64,000 bases of DNA from Pseudomonas paralactis (GTDB taxonomy: Bacteria; Pseudomonadota; Gammaproteobacteria; Pseudomonadales; Pseudomonadaceae), in contig NZ_JYLN01000004.1 of assembly GCF_001439735.1 (NCBI RefSeq), forward strand, positions 186,001 through 250,000. Direction: 5' to 3'. This document shows, in pieces, positions 36,614 through 44,975 of the stretch. How positions within the stretch are numbered: the stretch's first letter is position 1; every line of letters begins with the position of its first letter. The position numbers were made by a program, and so were the translations under genes. The notes beneath the pieces were generated by a model. The model searched no databases and was not told where the DNA came from. It worked only from the letters and a program-made list of their open reading frames with translations.

Positions 36614-38221
36614 ATGGATCATCGCAACCGTTTTCGCCTGGAGTCTCTGGGCCTCTTTCTGATCGCCCTGTTGTTGTTCACGTTGGGCATCTGGGACCAG
36701 CAACCCCAGGGCTTTGATGGGCGCTGGGCATTGTTCATGCAGGAAATGTTTCGCCACGGCGCAAGCTTTTTCCCCACCACCTACGGTCAGCCTTACGCGG
36801 ACTACCCAGGCACTGCGACCTTCTTCAGTTTTGTGTTCGCCCGCTGGTTTGATGCGCCCAACCATCTGGCGAATGTGCTGCCCACCGCGCTTGCATCCGC
36901 CGGTGTGATTGCGCTCATGTACCGCTTGCTGGCGCCCTTCAGTCGCCCATGGGCGCTGCTGACTGTGCTGCTGACGCTGCTCACCACCCAGTTGCTCGAA
37001 AAATCCCGCTCGGTGTGCCTGGACCAGATGATCGCGCTGCTGTGTGTCGGCAGTTTCTATCTGCTGCACAGCGGGGAGCGCCTGGGCTCACGACTGAGGC
37101 AACTGGCGGTGTTCCCGTTGTTCGTCCTGGCCTTCGCCATTCGTGGCCCGCTGGGGTTGATCGAGGTCTGTGGAGTGGCGTGCGTGTATTGGGCGCTGGG
37201 CAGGCCGGGCGAGCGTGTCCGGCAAGTTTTGATCCATGGCGTTATCGGCCTGGTGCTGCTCGCGGTGTGCTGGTGGCTGCTGATGAAGCTCGCGCGGTTC
37301 AGCGGTGGTGATGCCTTTGCTGATGAAGTGTTCAAGATGCAGGTCGGCGGGCGCCTGGATGAGTCTGGTGAGCCGTTCTATTTCTACTTTCAGCTGAGTT
37401 TGTACCGCTACTTCCCGGTGGTGCCGCTGGCGTTGGCCACTCTGGTCGCGCTGCGCCATCGCTGGCCGGAGCGCTGGGCCGATGAGCAACTGCAACTGCT
37501 GGTGCGCCTCGGGGCTTGTGGCTTGATGATTCTGCTCGGCTTGTCAGTGCCGCACTTCAAGCGCGCTTATTACATCTTGCCGATGGTGCCGATGTTTGCG
37601 GCTGTCGCGGCCTACGGGCTGCTCCAGGCGCAAGGCTGGCTATTGGGCGTGCGCCGCTGTTACGAAGGGCTTGTCGCGGCGCTGCCGGCGTTGTGCGTGG
37701 TTGCGTTGTTTGTATGTCGGCACATCTGGCACAAGCAGGGTTATTGGCCGGATATTTCCCTGCCGTTGATGATGGGTGTGTTGGGGGTGCTGCAACTTGC
37801 GGCGTTGATTGCCTGGCGCCGGCCGTTGCGTTTGGTGTGGCTCAGCGTGATCGCACTGGCGGCGCAATGGTTGTTGCTGGTAGCGGTGATAGAGCCGGCC
37901 AAAGACCTGCAATTCGACACTCGACGGTTTGTCAGCCAGGTGGAGGCGCTGCGGGAATCACAGCCAGGCCCTCTGGTATTTGTCGACCTGGCCCGAGACA
38001 CCTGGGCGGTGCGCTACATGATGAATCTGGATCACGATGAGCAACCACTGTTTGTCGGCCGCCACCAGCTTGAGAAGCTGAGCGCGCTACCGCGGCCATG
38101 CTGGGTGATTGTGCCGCGCAAGGAGACTGCGCTGTTGAAAGGCTCGCCGGTGGAGCAATTGGCGCCAAGCTTTGCGGGGCGGTTGAATGACAATCCGTTG
38201 ATGGTGTTTTTGCTGAAGTGA
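36614..38221 (+). CDS. ArnT-like GT39/PMT-family glycosyltransferase
   Basis: The 535-aa polytopic protein has about 11-12 helices. The first periplasmic loop has the family signature WDQQPQGFDGRWALFMQEMFRHGASFFPTTYGQPYADYPGTATFF, including the aspartate/arginine-rich catalytic loop. RAYYILPMVPMFAAVAAYG near residue 320 is also typical of ArnT-like lipid-linked sugar transferases. It would transfer a sugar from an undecaprenyl-linked donor to lipid A or another acceptor in the inner membrane. There is no arn operon here. The acceptor and sugar are unknown. Confidence 0.82.
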   Translation: MDHRNRFRLESLGLFLIALLLFTLGIWDQQPQGFDGRWALFMQEMFRHGASFFPTTYGQPYADYPGTATFFSFVFARWFDAPNHLANVLPTALASAGVIALMYRLLAPFSRPWALLTVLLTLLTTQLLEKSRSVCLDQMIALLCVGSFYLLHSGERLGSRLRQLAVFPLFVLAFAIRGPLGLIEVCGVACVYWALGRPGERVRQVLIHGVIGLVLLAVCWWLLMKLARFSGGDAFADEVFKMQVGGRLDESGEPFYFYFQLSLYRYFPVVPLALATLVALRHRWPERWADEQLQLLVRLGACGLMILLGLSVPHFKRAYYILPMVPMFAAVAAYGLLQAQGWLLGVRRCYEGLVAALPALCVVALFVCRHIWHKQGYWPDISLPLMMGVLGVLQLAALIAWRRPLRLVWLSVIALAAQWLLLVAVIEPAKDLQFDTRRFVSQVEALRESQPGPLVFVDLARDTWAVRYMMNLDHDEQPLFVGRHQLEKLSALPRPCWVIVPRKETALLKGSPVEQLAPSFAGRLNDNPLMVFLLK

Positions 38222-38243
38222 GGGGGCAACCTGGCGGGCCCCC

Positions 38244-39476
38244 TCATAGATAAGGCTTGTCTAGCTGCTCAGGGATAAAGCCTTCTTCGCGCAGGGATTT
38301 GATAACGCCTCTGATCAAATAATTATTTGAGAACCCGATTGTGTACTGCCGTGCACCTGGACTGATGGGAAGCAGCATCCCTTGGTCGACCAGTTTTTTT
38401 ATTTGATAGGTTCTTTGGGCGGCGGAGAGTGTCGGTAGAGCGTCAGCGATATCGCCCGACTTGACCACCTTCAGTTGGATCGCCGTGCTCAGAATTTTCT
38501 CTTCAAGAGGCGTTATCCATGTGCGGTCTTTCGCCAATGCAATGGTGGGGGCAAGAATTTGCTTGGTCAGGTAGCCGTAGTCAGTCAGCCTGCTGACTTT
38601 CTCTAATTCATCTCTAATGCCTGCCAGCACATACGTACACCAAGCCTCAAGGCCTTCCTTGGTGCCTGTGTCTGCGGTGGAAAGCATCGAGTAATACTTT
38701 TCGCGGTCGATACAGAAGACTGCCGTCGGATTCAGGACTCGGCCGCCAGCGCTGACGTTGAAGCCGTACTTCATCAACAGTGCGTAGGTCAGAAGGCGCA
38801 CGACGCGGCCATTGCCGTTGCCAAATGGGTGGATCCAGCCAAACCGGTGGTGGGCCAGCGCGACTTTCATCAGATCGTACTTGGGGGCATCCTGCTTATT
38901 CACAAAGGCGACGAGTTCTTGCATATAGCCTGGCACCATCACCGCCTCGGGCGGGAGGTGGTCGGACTGGGCAATGCTGACCCCGGACTCGCGGTAAGCG
39001 CCTGGCGTACGATCACCTTCGCGTTGCAGTCCCTGGACGGTGATTGAGTGAAGCTCTCGAATCGCAAACTCCGTGAGATCAGCGCCGGGCTGCATGATGC
39101 TTTCGACGTAGTCCATGGCCTTTTCGATATTCGCAATTTCCCGCAACGGATCTGAAGCCTCGGCGGCCCCTTCAACTTTGCTTTCGATGTAGTCGGCCAG
39201 TGTCGTGTGGTTGCCCTCGATCCGTGCAGAGCCCAGGCTTTCAAGCGTATGAAACAGGGCTTTCAACTGGAAAAAAACAGCAGGCGGTGTATCGCCACCC
39301 AGTTGCAGGCGGCGCAGGTGTTCCAGCTCGCTCAGAACATCAACCAGGCCCGAGTCGAACGAGGGGTTCAACAGCTCCAGATCGTGATGAGCAAACTCGG
39401 GCATATGGAAAGTATCTCCAATTGATATTTTGATTATCTCGAAAGCAGGCTGATTTGATGCCCGTGGGTTAGGCAT
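38244..39476 (-). CDS. Fic-domain protein with N-terminal inhibitory motif
   Basis: This 410-aa protein has a Fic/DOC N-terminal region carrying the inhibitory helix motif S-x-x-x-E-G as SARIEG (residues 83-88). The Fic core has [12 protein letters not shown] starting at H216, where the usual acidic residue (HPFxD/EGNGR) is Asn220. A C-terminal winged-helix region ([32 protein letters not shown]) follows. Class II Fic enzymes AMPylate proteins using ATP, restrained by the inhibitory glutamate. The N at the metal-binding position may alter activity. An internal ATG (residue 25) is an alternative start. Its surroundings are AT-richer, suggesting acquisition. Confidence 0.9.
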   Translation of the reverse strand: MPNPRASNQPAFEIIKISIGDTFHMPEFAHHDLELLNPSFDSGLVDVLSELEHLRRLQLGGDTPPAVFFQLKALFHTLESLGSARIEGNHTTLADYIESKVEGAAEASDPLREIANIEKAMDYVESIMQPGADLTEFAIRELHSITVQGLQREGDRTPGAYRESGVSIAQSDHLPPEAVMVPGYMQELVAFVNKQDAPKYDLMKVALAHHRFGWIHPFGNGNGRVVRLLTYALLMKYGFNVSAGGRVLNPTAVFCIDREKYYSMLSTADTGTKEGLEAWCTYVLAGIRDELEKVSRLTDYGYLTKQILAPTIALAKDRTWITPLEEKILSTAIQLKVVKSGDIADALPTLSAAQRTYQIKKLVDQGMLLPISPGARQYTIGFSNNYLIRGVIKSLREEGFIPEQLDKPYL

Positions 39477-39603
39477 TAGGGGCCTGATGAGGCTCTACAC
39501 TATCTCAAAAAATCAATTCGGATAAGTGAAAAACATCCTAAATGAAACTAGGGTCCGGTTAGCTTTGGTCAGGGTACCCAAGCTGTATCCGGACGGGAGC
39601 AAG

Positions 39604-40275
39604 CTATTTGCAGCGATACCCCTCAGGCATCGTCACCGTGTAATTGCGCTGCACGCGGTCCTGGAAGTTCAGGTTCTGCAGGCCCTGCTGCACCAGGAAG
39701 GCTTCGACCTTGGCCGCCTGGCAGTCTTCGTTATAGGACGATACTCGAAGCACGTACACCGCGCGCTTGCTCGCTTCATCCCGCGCGGTCGCGCGGAAGG
39801 TGGTGAGGGTGGTGTAGCCGGTGCGTTCCGAGGTGCCCACCGGGCCATAGGAGGTGTTCGGGACGCTGGTGCAGGTCAGTTGGTCGGTCTTCTTCTTGTT
39901 CTTCTTGCACTGCGTGGTAGTGCTGGTTGCCACCTGACCATAGTCGGTAGCGGTGTAGCGGTAGGTGACCTGCTTGCTTTCGACATCAAGGGTGATGGTC
40001 AACTTGATCGGTGCGTGGTTCTTGGGCAGCGTGGTGTCGGTAAAGACATTGCGAAAGCCCTGGTCCTTCATGGCGCTGACCATGTCGCGCAGGTAGTAGC
40101 GGGCATTGAGTGCGTTTTCGTCGCTGCCACCGACGGACGTCACCAGAACGGTTGCCTGGCGGTCAAATTGATAGTCCGGATCAGGTGTTGCGTAAATCGC
40201 TACGTCCATTTGCGTGGCGCATCCACTGAGCAGGGCAGTCAGCAGTAATAGCGAGCAGAGCAAGAGGCGTTTCAT
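39604..40275 (-). CDS. lipoprotein of unknown function, 223 aa
   Basis: The start at 40275 has AAGG eight bases upstream and yields the signal MKRLLLCSLLLLTALLSGC with lipobox LSGC. The mature part begins ATQMDVAIYATPDPDYQFDRQATVLVTSVGGSDENALNARYYLRDMVSAMKDQGFRNVFTD. This alternating strand/helix pattern resembles DUF4136-type lipoproteins, but the assignment is weak. A lysine-rich QCKKNKKKTDQ segment lies in the middle. Adjacent, same strand, is a second lipoprotein with a TonB-C domain (86 bp gap); the two could be co-transcribed. Function unknown. Confidence 0.75.
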   Translation of the reverse strand: MKRLLLCSLLLLTALLSGCATQMDVAIYATPDPDYQFDRQATVLVTSVGGSDENALNARYYLRDMVSAMKDQGFRNVFTDTTLPKNHAPIKLTITLDVESKQVTYRYTATDYGQVATSTTTQCKKNKKKTDQLTCTSVPNTSYGPVGTSERTGYTTLTTFRATARDEASKRAVYVLRVSSYNEDCQAAKVEAFLVQQGLQNLNFQDRVQRNYTVTMPEGYRCK

Positions 40276-40361
40276 GAAAGGAACCTTACAGCTGTGAATT
40301 GGGTAAAGGGTGAACGATTGAAGCCAGTGAAAAACAAGCCTCAATCGCTCTGGGGCTTAGC

Positions 40362-40742
40362 TTAGCCTGCGCAGGATGGTGTCAGGCAAAATACGAAGGG
40401 CGCACGCACCTCGACTTCACCATCCTCAAGAACTGACGCAGGCGGAGCGGGCATTGGCGATGCGGCTGGAAGAGAAGCCTGTACGGCAGCGACAAACAGC
40501 TCGGAGCCTGAGTGACTGATCACGCGCTGACGCAGCAGGTTGCCGTGGGCATCGATGACGAATTCAATATTGACCTGGCCCTCCAGCCCCTGCGCCTGAG
40601 CGTTTGCCGGATAGAATTTGAACAGTTGTATATGGGTGATCAACTGTTGTTCCCATAACTGCTGTTCTGCCTGTTGCTCAGGGGAAGGGGTTCTTGCACA
40701 GGCGCCAAGCAGCAGGGCAAGTGCGATCCAGCAGTACTTCAT
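40362..40742 (-). CDS. small lipoprotein with TonB C-terminal-like domain
   Basis: The 126-aa protein starts at ATG 40742 (GGAG six bases upstream), giving MKYCWIALALLLGAC with lipobox LGAC. After a Gln-rich linker (SPEQQAEQQLWEQQL) comes a TonB-C-like segment YPANAQAQGLEGQVNIEFVIDAHGNLLRQRVISHSGSELFVAAVQASL. Classical TonB proteins have an N-terminal membrane helix and a Pro-rich spacer; here a lipid anchor replaces them. It may be a stand-alone TonB-like domain with a periplasmic structural role. Its upstream region overlaps nothing else, and tRNA-Phe's terminator lies 135 bp away. Confidence 0.78.
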   Translation of the reverse strand: MKYCWIALALLLGACARTPSPEQQAEQQLWEQQLITHIQLFKFYPANAQAQGLEGQVNIEFVIDAHGNLLRQRVISHSGSELFVAAVQASLPAASPMPAPPASVLEDGEVEVRAPFVFCLTPSCAG

Positions 40743-40876
40743 AAATATCTCCTTGAATTCTTCTGCATCCTTACTCGGGAGCGCTACAGCGTACTTTAAC
40801 TCCAGGCTCTTGGAAGGCTCACCTGCTTGGCACCCAGCTCTGGTTGATCCAGAGCCCATCAAATCGCAGGCAATAA

Positions 40877-40910
40877 AAAACCCCAAGGAATCATCTTCGC
40901 TTGGGGTTTT
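40877..40910 (-). terminator. terminator of tRNA-Phe
   Basis: AAAACCCCAAG and CTTGGGGTTTT pair perfectly with a 12-base loop. Read leftward a TTTTTTATTG tract follows. It lies 11 bp after the tRNA-Phe CCA. Confidence 0.9.
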
Positions 40911-40920
40911 TCGGTATTAG

Positions 40921-40996
40921 TGGTGCCCAGAGACGGAATCGAACCGCCGACACGGGGATTTTCAATCCCCTGCTCTACCGACTGAGCTATCTGGGC
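40921..40996 (-). tRNA. tRNA-Phe (anticodon GAA)
   Basis: This is a 76-nt cloverleaf read leftward. The acceptor GCCCAGA pairs with TCTGGGC, with encoded ACCA. The anticodon arm GGGGA-TTGAAAA-TCCCC places GAA at 34-36. The T-arm has GGTTCGATTCC. It has its own promoter and terminator. Confidence 0.98.
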
Positions 40997-41006
40997 AACG
41001 GGGCGC

Positions 41007-41035
41007 ATTAAACTGGTTTTTCAGGGGGTCGTCAA
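41007..41035 (-). promoter_or_regulatory. promoter of tRNA-Phe
   Basis: Read leftward: TTGACG (41035-41030), 17-base spacer, TTTAAT (41012-41007), then a GC-rich discriminator ending at the tRNA start at 40996. Confidence 0.78.
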
Positions 41036-41099
41036 GCAAGTTTTCAAAAAATATTTAATTATTACCGTCGCTTACGTGCCGACCCCGGTTTTTGATCAA

Positions 41100-41372
41100 T
41101 TATTGAGCAGGTGGGACGTAGCCTTCGGCCTGGGCGTATTCCTCGCCGGAAAAGAACTTGTCCATTTCGCCCTGCAGGTATTTGCGGTCTTCGGCGTTCA
41201 TCATGTTCAGGCGTTTTTCGTTGATGAGCAGGGTCTGGTGTTTTTGCCAGTCGCCCCAGGCTTTGGCTGAGACGTGGTCGTAGATGTCCTGGCCCTTGGC
41301 ACCTGGGTACGGAGGGCGTTCCAGGGCTGGCAGTTCTTCTTTGTACTTGCGGCACATAACGGTGCGGGTCAT
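41100..41372 (-). CDS. yggX: Fe(2+)-trafficking protein YggX
   Basis: The 90-aa protein has the normal family length. It begins [56 protein letters not shown], where the single cysteine near residue 7 and the W-x-x-W/HQTLLINE segment are diagnostic. The E. coli and Salmonella protein protects Fe-S clusters from oxidative damage. It lies downstream of mutY, itself a 4Fe-4S enzyme, with a four-base overlap, so the two are coupled. SoxR/SoxS control is known in enteric bacteria but not evident here. Confidence 0.96.
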   Translation of the reverse strand: MTRTVMCRKYKEELPALERPPYPGAKGQDIYDHVSAKAWGDWQKHQTLLINEKRLNMMNAEDRKYLQGEMDKFFSGEEYAQAEGYVPPAQ

Positions 41373-42436
41373 GACGAAACTCCTGCGTTCAATACGTCGG
41401 CCGCGCGCTTGAGCAATGTTTTTACCGGGGCGGCAAGGCCCAGGCGCGGCGGGGTGGCGAGGTTATACCAGAGCCAGTCGGCCTCGGCCACGTGATGGGC
41501 GGATTCCTCAACCTGGACCAGCCAGGGTTCGATGGCCAGCTGGAAGTGGCTGAAGGTGTGGATCAGCCCCGGCAGTTCCTGATGCTTGCCCAGCGCGAGT
41601 GCATGCTGGTTGGCCAGGTGGTCAAGGTCGCCCAGGTCATCCAGCTCCGGCAAGCTCCACAAGCCGCCCCACAAGCCCGTTGAGGGGCGACGGTAAAGCA
41701 GGATCGCGCCCTCGGCGTTCGCCAGCATGGGCATCAGCGTGCGCTTTTGCGGGATGGTCTTGCGCGGCTTGGGGATCGGGTAGCGCGTCTCCAGGCCGAG
41801 CATGTGGGCTTCGCAGCCTTTTTCCAGCGGGCACAGCAAGCAACTGGGTTTGCTGCGGGTGCAGAGCGTGGCTCCCATGTCCATCATTGCCTGGGTGTAG
41901 GCGTTGACGCGGGTATGGGGTGTAAAGCGCTCTGCGGTGGCCCACAGCTGCTTGGCCACCTTGGGCTCGCCAGGGTAACCCTCTTGCGCGGTAAAGCGCG
42001 CCAGCACGCGTTTGACGTTGCCGTCGAGGATCGGCGCGCGCAGGCCCATACTCAGGCTGGCAATCGCGCCAGCGGTGGACAGGCCGATTCCCGGCAGCTC
42101 GGTGAGCTTTTCGACGTCGCGAGGGAATTCGCCGCCGTATTCGGCCACCACTATCTTCGCGGTCTTCTGCAGGTTACGCGCCCGGGTGTAGTAGCCCAGG
42201 CCCGTCCACAGGTGCAGCACTTCGTCTTCCGGCGCGGCGGCCAGGGCTTCGACCGTGGGCAGAGACGCCATGAAACGGTCGAAATAATTGAGCACGGTGC
42301 TCACTTGGGTCTGTTGCAGCATGATCTCCGACACCCAGACCCGATACGGCGTGATGCCCTGTTGCCAGGGCAGGTCGTGGCGGCCGTGGCGGTCGTACCA
42401 GTCCAGCACCGCCTGTGAAAACTGCTCGTTTTTCAT
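41369..42436 (-). CDS. mutY: A/G-specific adenine DNA glycosylase MutY
   Basis: The 355-aa base-excision enzyme removes adenine mispaired with 8-oxoguanine. The catalytic glutamate is in [13 protein letters not shown] (about 37-49), the helix-hairpin-helix [12 protein letters not shown] with catalytic aspartate in [11 protein letters not shown]. The 4Fe-4S cluster is [17 protein letters not shown] (C-x6-C-x2-C-x5-C, about 193-209). The C-terminal Nudix-like domain ([20 protein letters not shown]) recognises 8-oxoG. It lies between asmA upstream and yggX downstream with four-base overlaps on both sides, forming a three-gene operon. Confidence 0.97.
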   Translation of the reverse strand: MKNEQFSQAVLDWYDRHGRHDLPWQQGITPYRVWVSEIMLQQTQVSTVLNYFDRFMASLPTVEALAAAPEDEVLHLWTGLGYYTRARNLQKTAKIVVAEYGGEFPRDVEKLTELPGIGLSTAGAIASLSMGLRAPILDGNVKRVLARFTAQEGYPGEPKVAKQLWATAERFTPHTRVNAYTQAMMDMGATLCTRSKPSCLLCPLEKGCEAHMLGLETRYPIPKPRKTIPQKRTLMPMLANAEGAILLYRRPSTGLWGGLWSLPELDDLGDLDHLANQHALALGKHQELPGLIHTFSHFQLAIEPWLVQVEESAHHVAEADWLWYNLATPPRLGLAAPVKTLLKRAADVLNAGVSS

Positions 42437-44649
42437 CGGTTGAACAGGCCTTTCAATGCGTCTTTGAGCTTGGGATTAACCTTGTCGAGCTTCTCTTCCA
42501 GCTTCTCGTTCAGGCGATTGCCGGCCGCCTTGAGGGCGACCTGGCCCAGGCCGTCCTTGTCCAGACGGCAGGCCTTGGCGCCCAGCTCCAGCGGGCCACG
42601 GCAGCGCAATGGCACTTCAATGCCCTGGAAATTGGCGCCGACCTGGCAAGCCGGGTCCGGCACCTCGCGCTTGTCGCCTTCAACGATGATGCCGACGCGG
42701 TAATCCATGCCCAGTACGCGCAAGTCGACATCGCCATTGCCATTGACCGTCAACCCAGGGATGCGCACTTTCAGGTCGGGGTTGCTGGCCACGCCGTTAC
42801 GGAACGTCAGGTTGCCGCGCAGTTCCTGGAAGGGGGTGTCCTTGCCCGGTGGCACAGTGCTCAGGGTCTTGCGGTTGAGCAGGGCGATCCCGGTGCAAAC
42901 CTGCTGCTCGATGTTGGCGTTGAGCAACACACCGTTATTGATCACAAAGCTGGCGGTGCCGTTGAGGCTGTCGATCAATGCCTTCTGGCTGTTGCCGCGC
43001 CCGGTCAGGTTGCTGTCCAGCGTGACCTGGCCTTTGACGGGCGGGTTTTTCCCCTGGGCCTGCAGGATTTTCTCAACCGGTACTTGCTTGATATGGGTTT
43101 GCACGGCCAGAAGCGGGAGATCCTGGCGCACATCGAGCGTGCCGTTGGCCTGGAAGGTGCCGTTATAGAGACCGCCGCTCAGGGTGTCGAGCTTGAGCTG
43201 GCCGTCTATGCCGGAGGCTTTGAGTACCGCGTTCTGGATCGGCAACTGGCTCAGGGTCAATTGGCCAAACGCAAGGTCGGCGTCGATGTCCAGGCTGCGC
43301 AAGCGGGTCAGCGGCAGTAGCTTGTCGGTACTCCAGGCGCCTTTGGTCGGGGCGTCCGGCAGCGGCGTGTTGCCGCCGGCCGCCATCGCACCGGCCTCGC
43401 TGCTCTGAACTTCGGCCTGGCGAGCGGCGGTTGCGCCTTTGGCCGCTTCGGATTTGGCCGGCAAGTAGTTGTCGGCATTGAAGGTATCGGCCTTGAGCTG
43501 TACCCGCAGGGACTGCTTGGCGAAATCCTCAACAGCGACACGGCCGCTGAAGGTGCTTTCGTCGAGTTTCAGGTTCAGGTTTTCCAGGGCCACGCTGGTG
43601 GGCGTGCCCTTGAGGCGGCTCACCAGTTCGACCTTGCTCAGGCTGCCCGGTGCCATGGCTGGCAGCGGGTGGCCGATGCTTTCAAGGAACTTGGCCAGGT
43701 CGAACTGGGCCACAGACAGCGCGCCACTGACCTGCGGGGTCTTGTCCAGGTCGTTGACCTTCAGTTCGCCCAGGGCCCGCAACTGGTTGGCCGACAGCTT
43801 CAGGTTGGTCCATTCGGCGACGTTGGCCGCCAGATCCACCAGCAATTGGCCCTGGGTAGAGAAGCTCACGGTCTTGCCTTGCAGCGGCTCGCCGGTGGCT
43901 TCACCACTAAAGCGCATGTCTTCGAACTGGTAGCGCTTGAGGGCCCGCTGGATGCGCAAGTTGCCGTTCAGCTCGGTCTTGACGCGCATCAGTGGCTGGT
44001 TGCTGCCCAGGAATGCGGTGAGTTTGAGCGGAATGCTGGCGCCTTCGTGGATGGCACCGGCACTCAACTGAATACTTTCGGCACTCAATTGCTTGCCGGT
44101 TTGTTCATCGGTGTATTCAACACGAGCGTTGTTGATGGTCAGGCTGTCGATGTCCAGGCGGATCGGCTGTGGCGGTTTTTCCGGCTTGGTTTCGGCCACC
44201 GGTTCGACCGGCGCGGGAGCGGGAGTGTCCGTGGTTTCGTCAGGCAGGTTCTTGCCGATGTCTTCCCAGTTGCCGTGGCCTTGCTTGTCGCGGTTCAGGC
44301 GCAGGTTCAGGCCCTCGACACGCACATCGCTCATCTGCACTTCGCGGCGCAGCAGCGGCAGTACGCGTACCGACAGGCCGAGCATCTGCAAGTCGGCAAA
44401 CGGTTGAGTCGGTGCGGTCAGGGTCGCGACGCTGGCCTCGTGCAGTTCCAGGCCCAGCCAGGGGAACAGGCTCCAGCCGATATCGCCATTGAGCGTCAGC
44501 TCGATGTGGGCCTTGTCGCGGGCTATCTGGCGAATTTCTTCTTTGTAGTCGTTGGGATCGAAGAGGTGGGTCAGGGCAAAGCCGAGCGCCACAATGATCA
44601 GCAACAGCCCCAGAAGTACCAGACCCAGGATTTTGCCGAACGCTTTCAT
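42433..44649 (-). CDS. AsmA-family protein
   Basis: The 738-aa protein has its start at 44649, chosen for AAGGAC six bases upstream and because an N-terminal membrane anchor follows at once (MKAFGKILGLVLLGLLLIIVALGFALTHLF). The AsmA signature is LFDPNDYKEEIRQIARDKAHIELTLNGDIGWSLFPWLGLELHEASV (about 29-75). The remainder is repeated beta-strand (FADLQMLGLSVRVLPLLRREVQMSDVRVEGLNLRLNRD; C-terminal VINNGVLLNANIEQQVCTGIALLNR). AsmA-like proteins are bridge-type lipid-transfer proteins or outer-membrane biogenesis factors anchored in the inner membrane. First gene of asmA-mutY-yggX. Confidence 0.9.
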   Translation of the reverse strand: MKAFGKILGLVLLGLLLIIVALGFALTHLFDPNDYKEEIRQIARDKAHIELTLNGDIGWSLFPWLGLELHEASVATLTAPTQPFADLQMLGLSVRVLPLLRREVQMSDVRVEGLNLRLNRDKQGHGNWEDIGKNLPDETTDTPAPAPVEPVAETKPEKPPQPIRLDIDSLTINNARVEYTDEQTGKQLSAESIQLSAGAIHEGASIPLKLTAFLGSNQPLMRVKTELNGNLRIQRALKRYQFEDMRFSGEATGEPLQGKTVSFSTQGQLLVDLAANVAEWTNLKLSANQLRALGELKVNDLDKTPQVSGALSVAQFDLAKFLESIGHPLPAMAPGSLSKVELVSRLKGTPTSVALENLNLKLDESTFSGRVAVEDFAKQSLRVQLKADTFNADNYLPAKSEAAKGATAARQAEVQSSEAGAMAAGGNTPLPDAPTKGAWSTDKLLPLTRLRSLDIDADLAFGQLTLSQLPIQNAVLKASGIDGQLKLDTLSGGLYNGTFQANGTLDVRQDLPLLAVQTHIKQVPVEKILQAQGKNPPVKGQVTLDSNLTGRGNSQKALIDSLNGTASFVINNGVLLNANIEQQVCTGIALLNRKTLSTVPPGKDTPFQELRGNLTFRNGVASNPDLKVRIPGLTVNGNGDVDLRVLGMDYRVGIIVEGDKREVPDPACQVGANFQGIEVPLRCRGPLELGAKACRLDKDGLGQVALKAAGNRLNEKLEEKLDKVNPKLKDALKGLFNR

Positions 44650-44975
44650 GGGCGAGTCCTTGTATGTCGATTTCAAAATTTAGCCGAAGAGTATAACGCC
44701 CGACGGCCTGCGTCAGTTCGTGGATCGTTACATTGTATCCACGAGGGGTGAAATGAGATTTTGACGTCAAAAAAGTACAGATAATCCTAAAAAGGTGGTG
44801 GCAGTTTGATTTTTCTGTCATCCACTGATGCTAATCTCTGCATGTTCGTCCGCCTTCTGCGACGTATCGTCGCGCTTCAAATGGAGCTTCACTCACAAAA
44901 ACGGCCACGCTTTGCGTGCAAGGCCGAGGAGGAGAGCGCCTGACGGACGCATACCAATAACTGGGGGAAACACTA
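44650..44975. other. intergenic region between asmA and the OFA transporter
   Basis: The 326-bp divergent promoter region carries no gene. It must contain the promoter of the leftward asmA operon and that of the rightward transporter, whose leader ends in a purine-rich tract (GGAGGAGAGCG near 44930 and CTGGGGGAAAC before the ATG). I see no clear operator or riboswitch. Confidence 0.45.
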
